A DNA stretch of 45,680 nucleotides from Granulicella sp. Lineage in GTDB: Bacteria > Acidobacteriota > Terriglobia > Terriglobales > Acidobacteriaceae. Location: positions 1-45,680 of the forward strand of contig JANYLK010000044.1 of the NCBI GenBank assembly GCA_025357875.1. The letters are read 5' to 3'. Every line of letters starts with the position of its first letter. Position 1 is the stretch's first letter. The notes below the pieces were generated by a model. It did not search any database and had not been told where the DNA came from. It saw only the letters and a program-made list of their open reading frames with translations. This document shows positions 9,380 through 19,016 of this stretch, in pieces. Position numbers and translations under genes: made by a program.

Positions 9380-12300
9380 TCAGTGTAGCACCTCTAGAGC
9401 CTGCTTCGCCGCAGCGTTCTGGGGTTGCAAAAGCAGCAGTTGCTGTACGATTTTTCTCGCCTTCTCTCTATCGTTGCGTATCGCGTAGAGACGCGCAAGA
9501 TTAAGATAGGACTGGTCGAAGTTGGGAACCAATTGGATGCAAGCCTTGAACTGCTCTTCCGCCTTCGTGTAGTCCTGCGCACGGACATAAAGAATGCCAA
9601 GGTTGTTCAGCGCTTCTGGAAAGTCTGGGCGCAGTCTTAACGCTTTCTGCAAATACTGCGACGCCTGTTCAGTTTGATTTTCCTGGGCGTATAGCATACC
9701 GAGGCTGTAGTTCACTTCTGGATCGTCCGGTTGGAGTTTGAGGGCACCATTCAGACTTTCTTCAGCCTTAGAAAATGTTCCTTGGCGTCGATACACATTT
9801 CCTAGGTTGAGCAGGGCAATCCCGTAAGTTGGCCGCAGCTGCAATGACCGGCGAAAGTTTTGGATTGCCTCATCGGGGTGGCCTTGCTGGGCGGCCAACA
9901 TGCCCAGGTTATTCCATGCTTCGGGGTAGTTCGGACGTAGCTTCAAAGTCTGGTCAAGATAGAGTCGCGCCTGCTGTAAATCATTTCTTCTCAGGCTAAG
10001 CGTTCCCAGGTTGTAATAACCTTCTGGGTCGTCCGGCCTGGCTGCAATCACTTGTTTAAAGGACTCGGCGGCCTGGTCCAGGTAGCCGTGCTGGAACATC
10101 GCTACACCGTAGGTAAAGTCGTTGCGTTGGAATGAACCCTGGTAAAGTTTTCCCGAAAACGGGATCGCTTTCTTGCTTCTTTCTACAGCCGTAATCGGGA
10201 GAGACGAGACGTCATCCAACAGACGCTGAGGAACTATCGCACCCTGATAAACCTTGACGATCATGCCATTTTTATCCAACAGAAACGAGGTAGGAATCGC
10301 GAGATCTCTGCGGCGGTCGAAAAGGTAGCGGTAGATAATGTTGTAGATACCGGCGAGCTCTTCTGTGGCAAAAAGAACAGGGAAGGAAATTCCCTCTTGG
10401 GCGGCCAGGGCCCGCACGGCTGACGCTTCGGCTTGGCCGTCCAAGTTGATTGCCAGTATGTGCAGATTTTTTACCGCAAGCGCAGAGCGATGTTGTTGGA
10501 GGAGCTTCAACTGATTGCGACACAGCGGACCAGTGGTAGCCCAAAAGTTGATCAGCACCAGGCCACCACGTGACTGCTTGAGTTCTCGCATGTTGCCGGC
10601 GAGATCCGGAAGTGAAAATTCTGGTGCCTTAAGCGGTTCCAGCAGCCAGGTATCGACCTGCACGGGCAATGGTTCCAATGCCGTCACGGGGCCTGCTTTC
10701 GCCCAGCTGGCAGGGGCGGTTGCGAACGGCTTGGCAGCGAAGGAACTTGCTCCTTCCTCAATCTCGATGCGGTGGTTCGACGGCAGACCTTCAAATTGCT
10801 GAACAAGTCCGCTGGGCCACCGGACCGTGGCACGAATGCTCGCTACCGGCTTCCCGACTCCAAAGAACATTTCCTTGGAGTGTTGAGCCAGAAATCCTGT
10901 GCCTGCCTGCAGATACTTCGTCTGACTAAGCTGCCCGGTCTCCACCGTGATTGCGGTGCCGATCGCGTCGCGGTTGCTCTTATGTCCTCGCAATCGAAAA
11001 GCGATTGAGTCTCCGAGATCTTTCATCACGTTGTGCAAGACCCGCAGTTGTGGGGCGTTCCGATTTTTGAGAACAACTTCCAGACGCCCATCGTGGTCGA
11101 GGTCCGCAAGGGCAAAGGAGCGGCTGTCTTCGAGGAAGTCGAGCCCAGCCGCGCCGGAGACTTCGGAAAACGTACCGTCACGATTGTTCGCGAACATCAC
11201 GTTTCTCTCGTAGGCGTTCCAGGAATTGTCGGAGCGGATCAGCTCATTGATCGCATTCCAGCCATGTTCGTAGGCCAACGAGGGCGAAGCATCTTCTGGT
11301 GACTTAGCGACCACCTGACGCCAGAAGAAGCTCGCGAGATCGGTTCGATCCGCCGCCGAAATGTATCCATTGGTGACGTAGAGATCAGAGTATCCGTCAT
11401 GATCGAAGTCCCAGAAGTCTGCAGACCATGACCATCGACCCATCTTCACTGCGGATTGTTGACCGACGTTTCTAAATTTCCCATCGCCGAGATTCCGATA
11501 TAGCGCGTTGCCCTGTGCGTGGCGCTGATAGAGTCCGCGCGTACTATCTGGTGCCCCTGCGTGGAACTGCTTCTGATTCGATACCCTCTGTCCTGCAGCC
11601 TCCCACATGCTCGTGATGTAAATATCCTGATGGCCATCGTTGTTGTAGTCAGCCCAGCATGCACTCATTCCCGCGCCAACATCTTCGATGTGGGCTTCAG
11701 TGGAGACGACCTTGAAGGTTCCGTCTCCATTGTTGCGATATAGCTGAGTGCTGCCGAAATCGTTCGCGATACAAAGATCGGGCAAACCGGTGCCGTTCGA
11801 GTCTCCCCAGGCACACGCGAAGCTGTAGCGATTGTTGTCGACGGATAGTCCCGAGGCTTCGGTTCGTTCGACAAAATTCCCATCTCCTTCGTTGTGCATC
11901 AGGGAGTTTGGCGGACCGTTGCGGGCATCGTAATAGGGAATTGGATAGTGGTACTGGTCGAGGCCGAGGTAGTACTGATACATGCAGAAATAAACATCCA
12001 GGCGGCCGTCGCGGTCGTAGTCCGCTACAGCGGCATGCGTGAAAGTTCCCAGAGGAGGCTGCACAAACTTGAACGCGTCGCGCTTGTGAACAAACGTCCC
12101 ATCCCCCTGGTTCTGAAAAAGCAGCGGACCACTTCCGCAGACTACCAGCAGGTCCTGCACTCCTTTGTTGTCGAAGTCGGCGAAGAGCGCGCAGGACGTG
12201 TTGTCAAGCACGCCGACGCCAGCCTTCTCCGTCACATCTTCAAAGGTGCCGTCGCCACCATTGCGATAAAGACGATTTGGTAGTCCGGCTGGCTGACAGA

Positions 12301-13240
12301 CGTAGAGGTCGTCGAATCCATCGTTGTTAAAGTCGCCGGTTGCCACGCCGTTGTTTCCGTAGACGTCAATGCCGCAAGCACCATCGATGACCGTCCGCCA
12401 ATGATCGATGCCACGCATCATCTGAGCCTTGTACGAATCTGCACCACCCATTGCTTGCTCGGTGACGTCCACAAAGACGGGTCCGTTGGCGATGCTGACT
12501 GTCTCTTCGCTTGCTTCCCAGCGCAGCGCATTCCATCCCCCTTCCGCATCACGTGACCAATCGATTTGCCACGTTCCAACACGCTCTTCGCTGTGTTGAT
12601 CGGTCCGGCCGGCAACGAGGTCGTAGCGGATGTTTGTGCGCACCGACAGCGGGACGGCTGCGATTTGATCGATGCCGAACACCTCAAACTCAGCGGTCTG
12701 CACGCGCGTGATTGGACCGAGCCACAGCTTCATCTGCTGGAGAAACGCATCCTTACCGAGACTTAGAAGCCCGCCAAACCTCCTCTTGACGATGCCGATT
12801 CCAAATCCTGATCGCACATCGGACTCTTCGGTGGGGACCAGCGAGGACGCTTCGAGTAAGGGGCTTAAGATCCCAGCGAGCGCAGAAAGATCAGGGGCCG
12901 ACGCCTTGATGGCTTGCCCCCACTTAGCGAGTACGGATTCAATTTCGACGGCGTACTTTTCGACAACATATTGATCTGAACCGGGAGCTACCAGTCGAAG
13001 GATTTCGGCAAAAGGGGATCTTGCTGGGTAATGCGGTCTTAGTCGGATATCTGCGAAAGCAAATGTGGGGTCATCTGCTTTCGCCAGGAGCGGCTTTTGT
13101 TCAGATAAAAAGTTGTCCGATCCGAACAAAACCGACGCTCCGATGAACGGTGACGGACGAAGTGTAAGGGTTGCTAAACCCATACTCTTGAGCAATATCC
13201 GTCGCGATATGATCCGTTTTTCGTTGCTGAAGAGCGACAT
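9380..13240 (-). CDS. Giant CRTAC1 - thioredoxin-like - TPR fusion protein
   Basis: 1286 residues combining modules usually found in separate proteins. A Tat-like signal (SRRILLKSMG) comes first, then a region of unassigned alpha/beta character (about 60-250). A CRTAC1 propeller with seven DxDxDG-type repeats follows (DFNNDGFDDLYVCQ through DLDHDGRLEVVLK), then an ASPIC/UnbV domain (to about 840). Next is a TlpA/AhpC-like thioredoxin fold (about 870-1010; FSLPDLAG, VLINFW, IPTSFLLDKNGMIVKVYQG) and at least six TPRs (about 1040-1286). The thioredoxin active site reads WATTGPLC at residues 900-907 where WATWCGPC would be expected, so the first cysteine is gone and only the second remains. It is probably the first gene of the leftward run, divergent from the TonB receptor. 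No Shine-Dalgarno is evident at the ATG. Domain calls are firm; the role is unknown. Confidence 0.93.
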   Translation of the reverse strand: MSLFSNEKRIISRRILLKSMGLATLTLRPSPFIGASVLFGSDNFLSEQKPLLAKADDPTFAFADIRLRPHYPARSPFAEILRLVAPGSDQYVVEKYAVEIESVLAKWGQAIKASAPDLSALAGILSPLLEASSLVPTEESDVRSGFGIGIVKRRFGGLLSLGKDAFLQQMKLWLGPITRVQTAEFEVFGIDQIAAVPLSVRTNIRYDLVAGRTDQHSEERVGTWQIDWSRDAEGGWNALRWEASEETVSIANGPVFVDVTEQAMGGADSYKAQMMRGIDHWRTVIDGACGIDVYGNNGVATGDFNNDGFDDLYVCQPAGLPNRLYRNGGDGTFEDVTEKAGVGVLDNTSCALFADFDNKGVQDLLVVCGSGPLLFQNQGDGTFVHKRDAFKFVQPPLGTFTHAAVADYDRDGRLDVYFCMYQYYLGLDQYHYPIPYYDARNGPPNSLMHNEGDGNFVERTEASGLSVDNNRYSFACAWGDSNGTGLPDLCIANDFGSTQLYRNNGDGTFKVVSTEAHIEDVGAGMSACWADYNNDGHQDIYITSMWEAAGQRVSNQKQFHAGAPDSTRGLYQRHAQGNALYRNLGDGKFRNVGQQSAVKMGRWSWSADFWDFDHDGYSDLYVTNGYISAADRTDLASFFWRQVVAKSPEDASPSLAYEHGWNAINELIRSDNSWNAYERNVMFANNRDGTFSEVSGAAGLDFLEDSRSFALADLDHDGRLEVVLKNRNAPQLRVLHNVMKDLGDSIAFRLRGHKSNRDAIGTAITVETGQLSQTKYLQAGTGFLAQHSKEMFFGVGKPVASIRATVRWPSGLVQQFEGLPSNHRIEIEEGASSFAAKPFATAPASWAKAGPVTALEPLPVQVDTWLLEPLKAPEFSLPDLAGNMRELKQSRGGLVLINFWATTGPLCRNQLKLLQQHRSALAVKNLHILAINLDGQAEASAVRALAAQEGISFPVLFATEELAGIYNIIYRYLFDRRRDLAIPTSFLLDKNGMIVKVYQGAIVPQRLLDDVSSLPITAVERSKKAIPFSGKLYQGSFQRNDFTYGVAMFQHGYLDQAAESFKQVIAARPDDPEGYYNLGTLSLRRNDLQQARLYLDQTLKLRPNYPEAWNNLGMLAAQQGHPDEAIQNFRRSLQLRPTYGIALLNLGNVYRRQGTFSKAEESLNGALKLQPDDPEVNYSLGMLYAQENQTEQASQYLQKALRLRPDFPEALNNLGILYVRAQDYTKAEEQFKACIQLVPNFDQSYLNLARLYAIRNDREKARKIVQQLLLLQPQNAAAKQALEVLH

Positions 13241-13637
13241 AATGAGCAGGGAATCCGAAGGGGGCGGTCAGTTGTGAGAAGAATAGCATCAAGATTTACA
13301 TGGCCCGAACAGACTCACGCTCCACGGAAATTGTTCTCCGGATGGATTTTCACTTGTGAGGTATAAAACCTCATCCTTTTGGTTGACATCCGTACGATGA
13401 CTGTACTAATGTCCCGTAAACGCGATCTAGGTATGTGGCCCGTTCATCGGCATGCTGTTGGAAGCAATCAGCATTTGTGACCAATAACGTCTTACCGTAG
13501 CTGCTTTGAATTCCTTTCCGAACTTTTTTCTCGAGGGTAAGATTCCACCGGGCAGGTCCCGGCAGCCAATACAAGACAGATGTAACCGAGTACAACCAAA
13601 AAATGTAACCGAGTACAAAAGTTTTAGGAGAAACCGG
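13241..13637. promoter_or_regulatory. Divergent promoter region between CRTAC1 fusion and TonB receptor
   Basis: This 397-base stretch separates the two outward-reading gene runs of module A and holds no convincing gene. Visible signals are a 6-bp inverted repeat (TGAGGT, 5-base spacer, ACCTCA) at 13357-13373 enclosing an AT-rich core, a possible rightward -35 TTGACA at 13383-13388 with TACTAA about 15 bases on, and the 16-bp direct repeat described separately. It lacks the TTGTATACAA-type palindrome seen in module C. Confidence 0.5.
13580..13618 (+). repeat. Two direct copies of a 16-bp motif before the TonB receptor
   Basis: ATGTAACCGAGTACAA occurs at 13580-13595 and again, identically, at 13603-13618. 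The 23-base period is close to two helical turns, so two protein dimers could bind one DNA face. The second copy ends 8 bases before the AGGAG ribosome-binding site of the receptor gene. A regulator-binding site or leader RNA element is the likely reading. Confidence 0.7.
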
Positions 13638-16600
13638 ATGACACCTTACCAAAATGGCATGAACCGCTTCAGAAAAAACGGCTACATCGCCCTCACATTC
13701 CTCTGCTTTCTTTTCGCGTCGACACAATACGGACTCAGCCAGGTTGATGAAGGATCTGTCACCGGAACGGTTCAAGATGCGAGCGGAGCGGTCGTTCCCA
13801 ATGCTCAGGTAGTTCTGCTAAACAAAGACCAGGGAATCACCTTGCAGGTGCAAACGGGCGCGAGTGGCGAGTACGTCTTTTCGCCGGTCAGAATTGGACA
13901 TTACTCAGTGTCCGTCTCCGCTCCTGGATTCTCTAAGACGACTCAGGAAAATCTATCCGTCAGCGTCGGACAGCGGTTACAGGTCAACGTTCAACTCAAA
14001 CTGGGTGCTGCTACTGAAACCGTCGAAGTGAATACCGCACCCGCGGTTCTTCAAACGGATGAGTCGTCGGTTGGCCAAGTGATCACCGAGAAAAGCATCA
14101 ACGATTTGCCTCTCAATGGGCGCAACTTCACTTTCCTTGCCCAGCTTGGTGCCGGTACTCAATCGGCACAAGCGGATACGCGAGGCAATGCGGCTTCGGG
14201 AGCGTTTTCGGCGAATGGACTTCGTCCAGCGCAAAACAATTACCTGTTGGACGGCATTGACAATAACTCCAACGCGGTTGACTTCCTGAACGGAACCAAC
14301 TTCGTTGTGCTGCCTCCGGTCGACGCAATTTCAGAGTTTAAGGTACAGACAGCTGACTTCAGCGCAGAATTGGGCCGGTCCGCAGGCGCTGTTCTGAATG
14401 CCACTATCAAATCAGGCACGAACAGCTTGCACGGTGCGGCCTGGGAGTTTTTCCGCAACGATAAACTCGATGCTGCTGACTGGTTTGAGGACAACGCTGG
14501 AATCAAAAAGGGCAGATTACGCCAAAATCAGTTTGGAGTATCTGCAGGCGGCCCGATCTACAGAAATAAGGCTTTCTTCTTTGGGGACTACGAAGGTTTT
14601 CGGCGCGTGCAGGGTACTGTGGGCAATGGATCGGTGCCAACAGTGCAGGAAGTCAACAGTAATTTCACCGACTTCACGGAGTTGGTTAGCCCCACAAAGA
14701 CGCTGACTGACGCCTTAGGGCGCATCATCCCACGAAGCACGATCCTTGATCCGGCCACCACGCGTGCAGTCACAACCGGGGCAGTGGATACAATGTCTGG
14801 GTTGACCGCTACCAGCACCGGCTTCGTTCGCGATCCGTTCGGAACGTGCCCTGCCTCGACTACGACTTTCTCGGCGAGCACCTGCGGCCTGAACAAGCTC
14901 CCAGCCAGTCGCCTGGATCCAGTCGCGCTTAAACTTTTGAGTCTTTATCCAAAGCCAAACCAGCCGGGAACCTCAGGAAACTATACGACAAGCCCCAATT
15001 TGTTTGAGCACAAGAACGCTGTCGACACCCGGATTGACGTGAATCCGACCCAGAGCGATCAGGTATTCGGTCGATTCAGCTACGTCGATGATCCGCAGTT
15101 GATCCCCGGCATCTTCGGTGGTATCGCAGATGGCGGAGGGTTCCAGCAAGGTCTTCAGACCGCGAAGTCCAGTCAGTCGGTCGTCGGCTACACCCACGTC
15201 TTTACTCCCTCTACTATTAACGTGGTCCACGTAGGGCTTAACCACCTGCACACGACCCGCTTCGGTCCTGAAGGCAGCGTAGACGGCATTCCTGACAAGT
15301 TTGGGATCAAAGGGATTCCACAGTTCGCTGAGAATGGCGGTCTTCCCTCCATCGGAATTGGCGGCTTGGCGACCCTGGGGAGCAACGCCTTCTTGCCCTC
15401 GGATGAGATCAGCCAAACGCTCCAAGTGACGGATGACTTCACCAAGAGTTGGGGAAAGCACAGTTTCAAAGTCGGTATAGAGTCGCAGCATGTAAAGTTT
15501 TCAACGTTGCAACCAGGTTTCTCGCGTGGCAACTTTGACTTCAACGGTCAGTATGTGGATGTTCCGGCCCAAAACACCTCGACTCTAGGCATTGCGCAAC
15601 TCCTGCTCACGCCGACAACGTCGACGGTTCCGAATGGAGTGAACTACTCTGGCGGATCTGACTCGATCAATGCTTCAAACATTAATAAGACCTATGACCG
15701 CAGAGAATATCTCGCAACCTACTTGCAGGATGACTGGAAGGTGTCACCGAGGCTGACGTTGAACCTTGGCCTTCGCTGGGACTACTTCAGTCCCATCAAA
15801 GAAAGTAACGGCGGTCAAGCCAACTTTGTCCAGGACGGTCCTCCTAGCGGTGTGCCCACCTTCCTTATTCCGGCTTCAGGTAAGGACGTCCGGACCCTAT
15901 CGCCCAGCTTCATTGCCCTGCTGGCGAAGGACGGAATTAAATTACAGTCGACCGACCAGTATGGACAGGGATTGGTGCAGACGCAAAAGAACAATTTTGC
16001 GCCGCGCATAGGTTTCGCATACCAAGTCAATTCGAAGCTGGTAACACGCGGTGGATTTGGTATGTTCTACAACTCGTTTGAAAACCAGGGGTATGGGCCT
16101 AATATCGGAGAGAATTATCCTTTCGTCTTCAACTTCGGGTATTCGGGGCAAACCGCCAGCACGGCTCCTGGTGCACAGGGCGTCTCGCCAATCAGCTATA
16201 ACACTCCATGGGCTGGCTGCTCGACGGCAGGTCCGGGTTCAACCGCAACCATCGGCTCTGGACTATCGTGCGTGCAATTCTCGCCTTCAGCCGTGAATGC
16301 GCAGGGCCTGGGTCTGCAGGGACTACAGTTCGCATACCAGACACCCCGCACCTACAGTGCAAACTTCACCGTGCAATATTCGCTGACACGCGGGTTATCC
16401 GCTCAGGCAGCGTATGTCTTTACCAAGGGCCAGAATCTTCAAGCGGGGGTTGGCAACAACCACGTGACGGCAATCCTGCCTACGGGTTCAAGTACGACGA
16501 ACACGACAAGTCCGGGTGCAGGGGGGACAGTACCTTTCCCAGACTTTGGGTCGAACGGAAGCTTCCAATCGACCGTTGGAGAGAGCAATTACAACGGCTT

Positions 16601-17423
16601 GCAAACCAAGTTGGAGCAACAGTACACAAACGGGCTCAGCTTCCTGGCGGCCTACACCTTCTCTAAGACAATCTCGGATGCCGGCGATCTGTTGAACGGC
16701 GGCAGTACAAGTGGGTATCGGGCACCTTCTGTTCCGGGCCTTGGACCCAGGTTTGACCGTGGTCTGGCGAACTTTGATATCCGTCAGGTACTCCACCTTA
16801 GTGGCAGCTATGAGCTCCCGATCGGATCCAAAAAGAAGTTTCTCGGAAGCTCGAGCAAGGCTGCTGATTTGGTCATCGGAGGATGGTCGATCAACTGGAT
16901 CGCGACGCTGCAAGGCGGTCAACCAATTACTCTAAATTGCCCGACTGGCACGACCGCAGGAACCGGCTGTTACGCTTTGCAGGTCAAGGGCCAGAGTCAG
17001 CAGCTAGGCCTGAGGAACAACCCTGCCGGTGCAAAGGGTCTGTACTGGTTCGGCAACCCGAAAGCATTCCAACAACCCTGCCCACTGGGAGGAGCTCCTA
17101 CCGCTGGTTGCGTCCCATTAACCGGAAGTGGCGTGCTTGGTGGTAATCTTTCCAGCACAAGAGGACCGGGATTCCACCGTCTGGACTTCTCTCTTTTCAA
17201 GGGATTCCAGATTAGCGAGCGGTTCTCTGCACAGTTCCGTACGGAGTTCTTCAACATTCTCAACCACCCGAACTTCAATGCACCCGGGTTCGGTGGCAAC
17301 GGTGTTGTGGCTATCAGTGGTGCGACCAACTTCACTGACAGCAACTTCGGCAGGATCGGATCGACTCGCGATGCTCCGTACGATCCGAGACAGATTCAGT
17401 TTGCTCTGAAGCTGTACTACTAA
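13638..17423 (+). CDS. Oar-like TonB-dependent receptor with Cna-B-like N-terminal domain
   Basis: About 1261 residues. I use the ATG at 13638 because AGGAG lies 7 bases upstream and it gives a signal peptide (GYIALTFLCFLFASTQYGLSQ); the frame is open further upstream to 13506 but that part looks untranslated. A carboxypeptidase-regulatory-like domain (GSVTGTVQDASGAVVPNAQV, GHYSVSVSAPGF) covers about residues 30-115. A TonB plug follows (NDLPLNGRNFTFL, YLLDGIDNNSN, GAVLNATIKSGTN), then a long beta-barrel. It ends in LKLYY, an aromatic C-terminus expected for BAM-assembled barrels. The length fits acidobacterial Oar-type receptors. It should import a large substrate across the outer membrane using TonB energy. 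It is followed by an intrinsic terminator and a TPR gene, the same order as in the receptor locus at 37-41 kb. The ligand is not predictable. Confidence 0.94.
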   Translation: MTPYQNGMNRFRKNGYIALTFLCFLFASTQYGLSQVDEGSVTGTVQDASGAVVPNAQVVLLNKDQGITLQVQTGASGEYVFSPVRIGHYSVSVSAPGFSKTTQENLSVSVGQRLQVNVQLKLGAATETVEVNTAPAVLQTDESSVGQVITEKSINDLPLNGRNFTFLAQLGAGTQSAQADTRGNAASGAFSANGLRPAQNNYLLDGIDNNSNAVDFLNGTNFVVLPPVDAISEFKVQTADFSAELGRSAGAVLNATIKSGTNSLHGAAWEFFRNDKLDAADWFEDNAGIKKGRLRQNQFGVSAGGPIYRNKAFFFGDYEGFRRVQGTVGNGSVPTVQEVNSNFTDFTELVSPTKTLTDALGRIIPRSTILDPATTRAVTTGAVDTMSGLTATSTGFVRDPFGTCPASTTTFSASTCGLNKLPASRLDPVALKLLSLYPKPNQPGTSGNYTTSPNLFEHKNAVDTRIDVNPTQSDQVFGRFSYVDDPQLIPGIFGGIADGGGFQQGLQTAKSSQSVVGYTHVFTPSTINVVHVGLNHLHTTRFGPEGSVDGIPDKFGIKGIPQFAENGGLPSIGIGGLATLGSNAFLPSDEISQTLQVTDDFTKSWGKHSFKVGIESQHVKFSTLQPGFSRGNFDFNGQYVDVPAQNTSTLGIAQLLLTPTTSTVPNGVNYSGGSDSINASNINKTYDRREYLATYLQDDWKVSPRLTLNLGLRWDYFSPIKESNGGQANFVQDGPPSGVPTFLIPASGKDVRTLSPSFIALLAKDGIKLQSTDQYGQGLVQTQKNNFAPRIGFAYQVNSKLVTRGGFGMFYNSFENQGYGPNIGENYPFVFNFGYSGQTASTAPGAQGVSPISYNTPWAGCSTAGPGSTATIGSGLSCVQFSPSAVNAQGLGLQGLQFAYQTPRTYSANFTVQYSLTRGLSAQAAYVFTKGQNLQAGVGNNHVTAILPTGSSTTNTTSPGAGGTVPFPDFGSNGSFQSTVGESNYNGLQTKLEQQYTNGLSFLAAYTFSKTISDAGDLLNGGSTSGYRAPSVPGLGPRFDRGLANFDIRQVLHLSGSYELPIGSKKKFLGSSSKAADLVIGGWSINWIATLQGGQPITLNCPTGTTAGTGCYALQVKGQSQQLGLRNNPAGAKGLYWFGNPKAFQQPCPLGGAPTAGCVPLTGSGVLGGNLSSTRGPGFHRLDFSLFKGFQISERFSAQFRTEFFNILNHPNFNAPGFGGNGVVAISGATNFTDSNFGRIGSTRDAPYDPRQIQFALKLYY

Positions 17424-17438
17424 CGTAAGATTAGTCGA

Positions 17439-17480
17439 CCCCGGAAAGGCATGCCTACTGGGCACCCTTTCCGGGGTTTT
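17439..17480 (+). terminator. Intrinsic terminator between TonB receptor and TPR gene
   Basis: CCCCGGAAAGG pairs perfectly with CCTTTCCGGGG across a 16-base loop and is followed by TTTT. It sits 15 bases after the receptor stop codon and before the co-directional TPR gene. It may act as a partial terminator that sets the receptor-to-downstream ratio. Confidence 0.88.
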
Positions 17481-17522
17481 CTATTGCCTGGCGATTTGCT
17501 CGCACGGCGACGATGGAGGTAG

Positions 17523-18941
17523 ATGGTGAGCAACGGGTCCCGGTTCCGGCTATTCATATTTTGGTCTGTCGTGGGATGCGCGTGGTTCGCGAGGGCTGAA
17601 CAGGATCAGAGTCAGAAGCTGGATCGTCAATTTCAATCCGCAGTTGCACAGTATGACGCAGGCCATTACGCAGAGGCAGCAAACCAGCTGGAAGATCTCC
17701 TCCCCCACGTCCCGAATAACTTTGAAGTCCAGGAGCTTATGGGGCTGGTCTACGCGTCGCTGACACAGGATACGAAGGCTATCGAACATCTTCAGGCAGC
17801 AGTGCATTTGAAGCCTAGTTCGGCAGCCGCACGAACCAATCTGGCAGCAAGTCTTACCCATGCCGGCAAGATTGAACTAGCGGGGGAGCAGTTCCTCAAG
17901 GCTTACGATCTGGAGCCTCGCGAGTACAGCTCCAATCACAACCTGGGTGAGTTCTATATTCAGTCGGAAAAGATTGAGGTCGCGCTGCCCTTCCTGGAAC
18001 GGGCGCAACACATCAATCCTTCCTCATACGACAACGGCTTCGATCTGGCGATGGCCGATTTCACGACCGGCCGGATTGCCGCCGCCCGCCAAACGGTTCA
18101 GACCCTGATGAAGTTGAAAGACACCGGGGAACTGCACAACCTGCTGGCCCAGATCGACGAAAAAGATGGTAAGTATGTGGAGGCTGCGAACGAATTTGAA
18201 GCAGCGGCGCACATGGATCCGAGCGAGGACAATCTCTTTGACTGGGGGAGCGAGCTGCTACTGCACCGAACCTACGAGCCGGCCATCGAGGTCTTTCGCC
18301 AGGCCACGCTGCGTTTTCCCAAGTCCCCAAGGCTGCAGATTGGATTGGGAATGGTCCTGTATGCGCGTGGTTTGTACGAGGATGCCATCAAAGCGCTGCT
18401 TACAGCTGCCGACCTGAATCCGTCGGACCCTAGATGCTATCTGTTCCTTTCCAGGGCCTATGACAGTTCACCAAACCAGGCGGCGGAAGTAACCAAAAGA
18501 TTTCAACGTTATTCGGTCCTTCAACCGAACAACGCGCTGGCGCAGTATTATTACGCGATGAGTCTGTGGAAGGGCAAGCGCGCCGAAGGCTCGGGTGTCG
18601 ATTTGCAAGCCGTCGAGGCCCTGCTGATGAAGTCGATCACGCTCAATGTTTCGCTTACCGAGGCCCATGTCCAACTCGGAAATCTATACGCTGACCAGCA
18701 CCAATATGAGCGCTCGATTCCAGAGTATGAACGCGCACTGGCGCTGAATCCGAATCTTCCCGACACACATTATCGCCTCGGGACTAACTATGTTCATGTG
18801 GGCCAGAAGGACAAGGCTCAAGCTGAGTTCGAGGTATATCAAAAACTCCGCGCGCAACACATGGCCGAAGTTGATAAGGAAAGGGCAGAGGTCCAGCAAT
18901 TTGTATATGGATCGAAGTCTTCCCCTGCCAGCAAGCCCTGA
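17523..18941 (+). CDS. Exported TPR-repeat protein, partner of TonB receptor
   Basis: 472 residues. The ATG at 17523 is preceded by GGAGGT and gives a signal peptide (RLFIFWSVVGCAWFARAEQD). TPRs fill the rest, from about residue 35 (AVAQYDAGHYAEAANQLEDL) to about 445. Around residue 230 comes DPSEDN followed by WGSELLLHR, the signature shared with the Cna-B/TPR protein at 3.8 kb. It lies 100 bases after the receptor, beyond a terminator, and 75 bases before the Tat-exported AP-like gene. SusD-family proteins are TPR-fold partners of SusC receptors, so a substrate-capture role at the receptor mouth or its periplasmic face is plausible. There is no sequence resemblance to SusD that I can see, and no lipobox, so this is inference. 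Confidence 0.88.
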   Translation: MVSNGSRFRLFIFWSVVGCAWFARAEQDQSQKLDRQFQSAVAQYDAGHYAEAANQLEDLLPHVPNNFEVQELMGLVYASLTQDTKAIEHLQAAVHLKPSSAAARTNLAASLTHAGKIELAGEQFLKAYDLEPREYSSNHNLGEFYIQSEKIEVALPFLERAQHINPSSYDNGFDLAMADFTTGRIAAARQTVQTLMKLKDTGELHNLLAQIDEKDGKYVEAANEFEAAAHMDPSEDNLFDWGSELLLHRTYEPAIEVFRQATLRFPKSPRLQIGLGMVLYARGLYEDAIKALLTAADLNPSDPRCYLFLSRAYDSSPNQAAEVTKRFQRYSVLQPNNALAQYYYAMSLWKGKRAEGSGVDLQAVEALLMKSITLNVSLTEAHVQLGNLYADQHQYERSIPEYERALALNPNLPDTHYRLGTNYVHVGQKDKAQAEFEVYQKLRAQHMAEVDKERAEVQQFVYGSKSSPASKP

Positions 18942-19016
18942 TCTATGCGACCGATGTACAGAACAAGATGATTGATTTAAGTACTTGCAGACCGAACGAA
19001 GAGGAGTTGTAAGTTG

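Noticed and set aside
13506..13637. Upstream extension of the TonB receptor reading frame
   Set aside because: It contains the two 16-bp direct repeats and no signal peptide at its start; the ATG at 13638 has AGGAG and a proper signal sequence.
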